Assembly: GCA_026387515.1 (NCBI GenBank)
Contig: JAPLLP010000251.1
Location: 18,680 to 25,426, forward strand
Length of the DNA stretch: 6,747 nt
Reading direction: 5' to 3'
Origin: Candidatus Omnitrophota bacterium
GTDB taxonomy: Bacteria; Omnitrophota; Koll11; Gygaellales; Profunditerraquicolaceae
The notes under the pieces are model-generated. The model was given only the letters and a program-made list of their open reading frames with translations, was not told the origin of the DNA and did not search any database. Of the stretch, positions 6,001 through 6,747 are shown piece by piece (position 1 is the stretch's first letter; every line of letters begins with the position of its first letter). Position numbers and translations under genes: made by a program.

Positions 6001-6747
6001 CTTGGCGCAAATGACCCCTGGCTATTTGCAAGATACCTTTTAGAATTACAAAAATCTTATCCTGAAGCCAAAAAGATAAAGAATCTGGTTAAGCTATGGG
6101 GATATATGAACGAAAGATCGCAATACATTTTTGTAATCAGGCTGGTATCCCGCAGGGCAATCATTAATAGGCTCCAGCTTAGCCCGCAAGACCTCGCAGA
6201 CCTCATAGAAGATGTTCAGCCGGAATGGTTCCAGGCTTTCAGTGAAGGCACCCTTTCGGGTGAAGGCCTTGTAACGCGCATAGTAGAGGAATTAGATGAG
6301 CAGGATTTCCTGAAATTTGTGGTGGTTGGCCCCACCAATCCTTTAAAGGCTAAACCCGGTACCTTGCGCGGCGTTATCGCCAAACATCTAACAGAAGGGG
6401 CATTAAGCCATATTCTAACGCAGGCCGAGGCTATGGGTATCAAGAAATCAAAAGCCGCCATTATGTTTAACGGCGTGCATTGTCCGGCTACCGATGAGCT
6501 GGCCATAGAGATATCGCTCTTGTCAGCTCCGGATGGAGAAAAAATTATTAAGGAATTGCGGCCTGGATTATCTTCTTCAACCCCCGGCACCAAATCCCAC
6601 CCCGCAGGGAGGGAAGAGTTATCCCAGAGCTATCCTTCTTTAGCCAATAACCCCTTAGCCCAGGCCAATTACTCTGTCTTAACTGAGGTCTTAGGAGATA
6701 AGTTTGATGCAGCGGTGCAAGAGGCAGCCAGGGCCTTAAGCATTACT
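1..6747 (+). CDS. Interior of a giant multidomain membrane-associated protein (both ends outside window)
   Basis: Frame +1 reads through all 2249 codons without a stop; no start or stop of the gene lies in the window, so it is partial at both ends. Domain order: two helical membrane hairpins (43-88, 272-328), a third (380-428), HEAT-like helices (about 445-830), a Cys cluster (836-871), a Pro/Gln linker (901-944), a HExxH-containing domain (948-1176), a cytidylate-kinase-like domain (1193-1455), an NDP-kinase-like domain (1478-1760), and a second, decayed copy of the kinase pair (1788-2176). Five copies of a KSHPAGR-type motif lie at or near the joints. Codon use is plausible throughout and domain homology continues in the same frame, so this is one real reading frame, not a chance opening. 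Giant genes of this kind are known from Omnitrophota; the assignment is inference. The overall function is unknown. Candidate roles are a membrane-bound nucleotide-metabolising scaffold or a polyprotein. Confidence 0.95.
127..264 (+). other. Membrane hairpin 1 (two predicted TM helices, residues 43-88)
   Basis: Residues about 43-68 and 70-88 are two runs of hydrophobic and small residues with only one Lys (K49) and a very short turn between them (near QSAS). They are preceded by a Lys-rich helix (residues 5-36) and followed by a basic stretch (KKYRNDVR, 91-98). By the positive-inside rule both flanks would be cytoplasmic, so the hairpin would dip into or cross the membrane and return. Family unknown. 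Confidence 0.75.
265..813 (+). other. Charged helical segment with a possible winged-helix patch (residues 89-271)
   Basis: Between the first two hairpins lies a soluble segment. Residues about 115-185 are rich in Lys, Glu and Asp with spaced hydrophobics and few Gly or Pro, as in a long amphipathic or coiled-coil helix. Residues about 186-225 read as helix, turn, helix (EAILSELIKNGILEEV) followed by a short beta-like stretch (AEVRLKP), which resembles a winged-helix fold but could equally be an ordinary helical domain. Residues 230-265 are again helical. I cannot assign a family or function. The segment probably faces the cytoplasm because it lies between two even-numbered hairpins with basic flanks. 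Confidence 0.45.
814..984 (+). other. Membrane hairpin 2 (residues 272-328)
   Basis: Residues about 272-294 (starting IVWVWGYLGARLLAF) and 297-325 (rich in Ile, Leu, Val and Phe, with PFIIAAHTILLVIGLA) form two hydrophobic spans. The second is among the most hydrophobic runs in the window. The first contains Arg282 and His290, so it may be a re-entrant or interfacial helix rather than a full crossing. The hairpin is followed at once by a short basic linker and the first KSHPAGR motif, so the module that begins at the window edge appears to end here. Confidence 0.72.
1003..1023 (+). repeat. KSHPAGR linker motif, copy 1
   Basis: Encodes KSHPAGR at residues 335-341 (preceded by GT). This copy uses different codons from the other four (AAG TCG rather than AAA TCC), yet the amino acids are the same, which suggests that the peptide and not only the DNA is being conserved. 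It separates membrane hairpin 2 from the segment leading to hairpin 3. Confidence 0.85.
1138..1284 (+). other. Membrane hairpin 3 (residues 380-428)
   Basis: Residues about 380-397 (KSLIFISLVILGTLLAYN) and 407-427 (YGFLLFILIVGMVIILAIAVE) are strong predicted transmembrane helices joined by a short polar loop with two Asp (NRLVDDYG). The N-terminal flank is basic (RIREKRDS, 367-374) and the C-terminal flank has R430 and K438, so both ends would be cytoplasmic and the acidic loop outside. This is the clearest true membrane hairpin of the three. Confidence 0.85.
1333..2490 (+). other. HEAT-like alpha-helical repeat region (residues about 445-830)
   Basis: A long helical region follows hairpin 3. 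The clearest repeat units are residues 537-566 (PPKIRYALAMALGKRGDKRA, then a second helix EPLIEFLKNG), 568-596 (ETIEVLVGLGDNRVTEAFIE) and 597-615 (PVRWGAAGALAKMG). These show the helix-turn-helix pattern of HEAT repeats of the PBS-lyase type, in which a small-residue A helix with a LG/MG ending is followed by D-x-R-A/V and a B helix. Flanking units (468-495, 506-535, and about 640-820) are helical but too degenerate to name. HEAT arrays are protein-binding scaffolds, so a docking or structural role beside the membrane is likely; no catalytic motif is visible. Leu is mostly coded by TTA/TTG here, unlike the kinase part. Confidence 0.65.
2506..2613 (+). other. Seven-cysteine cluster, possible metal-binding knuckle (residues 836-871)
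   Basis: Cysteines 836, 843, 850, 854, 858, 859 and 871 fall within 36 residues, while Cys is sparse in the several hundred residues before. The spacing includes C-x6-C, C-x3-C-x3-CC and a later single C. This could bind zinc or an iron-sulfur cluster, or form disulfides if the segment is exposed to an oxidising compartment. It sits at the end of the helical region, 15 residues before the second KSHPA motif. No family recognised. Confidence 0.5.
2656..2670 (+). repeat. KSHPA linker motif, copy 2 (variant KSHPADK)
   Basis: Encodes KSHPA at residues 886-890, preceded by NT and followed by DK instead of GR. It shares the ten bases CCAAATCCCA (2654-2663) with copies 3, 4 and 5. It lies between the Cys cluster and the Pro/Gln-rich linker. 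Confidence 0.85.
2701..2832 (+). other. Pro/Gln-rich flexible linker (residues 901-944)
   Basis: Residues 901-944 are low complexity: a Gly/Ser start (TSGSVGAG) followed by alternating Pro and Gln (for example LPQPQPQSIPQPAPLPQS). It has almost no charged residues until R945. This is a typical unstructured spacer, here separating the helical and Cys-rich part from the HExxH domain, and it begins shortly after the second KSHPA motif. Confidence 0.8.
2842..3528 (+). other. Unrecognised domain with HExxH zinc-protease-type motif (residues 948-1176)
   Basis: The segment contains HELKH at residues 1066-1070 (bases 3196-3210) in a helix-like context (WLIAERIGHELKHSNS), matching the HExxH signature of zincin metallopeptidases: two His as zinc ligands and Glu1067 as the catalytic base. 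A glutamate-rich helix follows (RLEEIEVLRDFE, 1081-1092) and could supply the third ligand at E1083, E1084 or E1086, 13-16 residues after the second His. N-terminal to the motif are beta-like stretches (IAVHL, VHLIIN) that would suit the sheet of a zincin. I cannot place it in a named peptidase family. The HExxH pattern is short and can occur by chance, so peptidase activity is only a hypothesis. The domain is bounded by KSHPA copies 2 and 3. Confidence 0.45.
3529..3549 (+). repeat. KSHPAG linker motif, copy 3 (variant KSHPAGL)
   Basis: Encodes KSHPAGL at residues 1177-1183. It is followed by EQFGSLPPYRK, which matches the sequence after copy 4 (REEGFGSLLPRRN). The linker was therefore duplicated together with the kinase module it precedes. 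Confidence 0.85.
3577..4365 (+). other. Cytidylate (CMP/dCMP) kinase-like domain (residues 1193-1455)
   Basis: The order and spacing of motifs follow bacterial CMP kinase (Cmk), which phosphorylates (d)CMP to (d)CDP with ATP. They are a Walker A P-loop GPARSGKS at 1200-1207; a NTGDRFRPFTYKLL block (1229-1242) at the place of the DSGAxYR segment; the CMP-kinase-specific insert with MDGEDIT at 1310-1316 (like EGEDVS in Cmk); TGRGF (1361-1365) at the place of DGRD; the strand LFVTATEEKRARR (1373-1385); the lid-region RRDSKDR (1409-1415) resembling RDxxDR; and LDTTDLTL (1430-1437) resembling the terminal LDST/DTT-L-S/T block. Deviations: the Asp of DGRD is Gly1364, and the basic patch of the NMP-binding helix looks altered, so activity is uncertain. 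Length (about 260) is slightly above the usual 220-230. It is fused directly to an NDPK-like domain. Confidence 0.82.
4432..5280 (+). other. Nucleoside-diphosphate-kinase-like domain, copy A, with large insertion (residues 1478-1760)
   Basis: NDPK transfers the gamma phosphate of NTPs to NDPs through a phospho-histidine. Matches here: strand 1 with the catalytic-site Lys (FMLLKGGENGGL, K1486, compared with the IKPDGVQRGL block of NDPK) followed by an amphipathic helix and GEGFR; VGPTNPLRAPQGTLR at 1682-1696 (compared with the G-TDP-A-PGTIR block, R1696 at the active-site Arg); and FNAIHCPVSGEVAREI at 1729-1744 (compared with NxxHGSDSxExAxxEI, H1733 at the phosphorylated His and N1730 at the conserved Asn). 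The Ser-Asp after the His is replaced by Pro-Val. About 150 residues lie between the first motif and GPTNP, more than in standard NDPK, including a helical NDPW...YP...LW-YM block also present in copy B. The GTLR-to-His distance (about 37 residues) resembles the long archaeal-type NDPKs. Activity is possible but unproven. Confidence 0.7.
5314..5334 (+). repeat. KSHPAGR linker motif, copy 4
   Basis: Encodes KSHPAGR at residues 1772-1778 (preceded by TPGS, followed by EE). It is nearly identical in DNA to copy 5, sharing CCAAATCCCA and GCAGGGAGGGA. It marks the joint between the two kinase modules. Confidence 0.88.
5362..5715 (+). other. Remnant of a CMP-kinase-like domain without P-loop or lid (residues 1788-1905)
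   Basis: The strand-helix that normally frames the P-loop is recognisable (NIIQIV at 1790-1795, then IAQYVAKRL), but the loop GPARSGKS of the upstream copy is here SSGTADNI (1796-1803), with every nucleotide-contacting residue gone. The chain then jumps directly to TQKGFIPQAICRILVATAEE (1825-1844), equivalent to 1361-1380 of the upstream copy, so the NMP-binding section is absent. The lid RD..DR and DTT motifs are missing too. It can hardly bind ATP or CMP in the usual way; a pseudo-enzyme role in assembly or regulation is the likeliest reading. Confidence 0.78.
5731..6528 (+). other. Nucleoside-diphosphate-kinase-like domain, copy B (residues 1911-2176)
   Basis: Keeps the same landmarks as copy A: FLLKGGEHGS with K1918; NDPW at 2004-2007; the helical block YPEAKKIKNLVKLWGYM; EELDEQDFLKF; VGPTNPLKAKPGTLRG at 2109-2124, which is closer to the family block (PGTIRG) than copy A, with R2123; and FNGVHCPATDELAIEI at 2156-2171 with N2157 and H2160 at the positions of the conserved Asn and the phosphorylated His. 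Again Cys-Pro follows the His in place of the usual Gly-Ser-Asp. The segment between strand 1 and NDPW contains a Gly/Ala/Glu-rich stretch (PAAAEKEASG) instead of the PRGTSGLYG loop of copy A. Preservation of Lys, Arg, Asn and His, while the attached kinase half decayed, suggests that selection acts on this half. Confidence 0.68.
6592..6612 (+). repeat. KSHPAGR linker motif, copy 5
   Basis: Encodes KSHPAGR at residues 2198-2204, preceded by TPGT and followed by EE. This gives TPG[ST]KSHPAGREE in common with copy 4. It closes the second kinase module. Confidence 0.88.
6613..6747 (+). other. Start of a further, unrecognised module (residues 2205-2249)
   Basis: After the fifth linker the chain reads on with a polar start (EELSQSYPSLANNPLAQ) and two short helices (YSVLTEVLGDKFDAAVQEAA, then RALSIT), cut by the window edge. 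It does not resemble the start of the CMP-kinase-like units, since no FGSL or hydrophobic strand follows, so the tandem array appears to end at two copies here. No family assigned. Confidence 0.5.

Larger units (their letters stand above)
5314..6591 (+). repeat. Tandem module unit B, decayed paralogue of unit A (residues 1772-2197)
   Basis: Second tandem unit, 426 residues against 595 in unit A. Relative to A it lacks one block of about 130 residues (from just after the first P-loop helix to the GRGF block, holding the NMP-binding part) and a further block of about 40 residues (the lid RRDSKDR and DTT region). The NDPK-like half is nearly the same length and aligns throughout. The reading frame is intact, so the losses are in-frame and the copy is probably a working structural or regulatory domain, not a broken gene. 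Confidence 0.88.

Noticed and set aside
5314..6591. Intein or self-splicing element interrupting the gene
   Set aside because: No intein N-terminal Cys/Ser block, no C-terminal His-Asn followed by Cys/Ser/Thr, and no homing endonuclease motif; the region is explained as a paralogue of the preceding module.
6216..6593. Minus-strand open frame of about 125 codons, with other antisense frames at 48-341, 342-626, 1218-1442 and 2865-3119
   Set aside because: All are antisense to domain-coding sequence on the + strand and show no family signature or convincing ribosome site.
1003..6612. CRISPR-like array or mobile-element repeats suggested by the five recurring short segments
   Set aside because: Copies are spaced 0.9-1.8 kb apart, are in frame, and separate protein domains; there are no short regular spacers and no transposase.

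Overview
The whole window is the interior of one very long protein-coding gene on the + strand. Frame +1 is open from base 1 to base 6747 (2249 codons, no stop). Neither the start nor the stop of the gene is present, so the true protein is larger than 2249 residues. Residue numbers below count from the first codon of the window. There is no intergenic DNA, RNA gene, promoter or terminator that I can support.

Organism: one enormous mosaic protein in a bacterial-looking, mixed-GC genome, joining membrane hairpins, HEAT-like helices and enzyme-like domains, fits the giant genes known from Candidatus Omnitrophota (PVC-related, uncultivated, often predatory or host-dependent). This is inferred from gene architecture only, with no marker gene, so confidence is about 0.5.

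Layout: residues 1-330 hold two hydrophobic helical hairpins separated by a charged helical segment with a possible winged-helix patch. A third hairpin follows (380-428), then a long alpha-helical region with HEAT-like repeats (about 445-830). Next come a seven-cysteine cluster (836-871), a Pro/Gln-rich linker (901-944) and an unrecognised domain with a HExxH motif (948-1176). After that is a cytidylate kinase-like domain (1193-1455) joined to a nucleoside-diphosphate-kinase-like domain (1478-1760). This pair is then repeated as a decayed copy (1788-2176), in which the CMP-kinase half has lost its P-loop, NMP-binding and lid parts while the NDPK-like half is kept. A short start of a further module closes the window.

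A short motif, consensus [TSA]KSHPAGRE, occurs five times (K335, K886, K1177, K1772, K2198), at or near module boundaries. I do not recognise it as a described motif. It could be a module joint, a processing site or a scar of module shuffling.

How the parts may work together (inference): three membrane hairpins with positively charged flanks would keep the soluble parts on the cytoplasmic face. There a CMP-kinase-like and an NDP-kinase-like domain would represent two consecutive steps, (d)CMP to (d)CDP to (d)CTP. Several catalytic positions deviate from the families, so activity is uncertain. The HExxH domain lies between two copies of the repeated motif, which makes self-processing of a polyprotein a testable but unproven idea.
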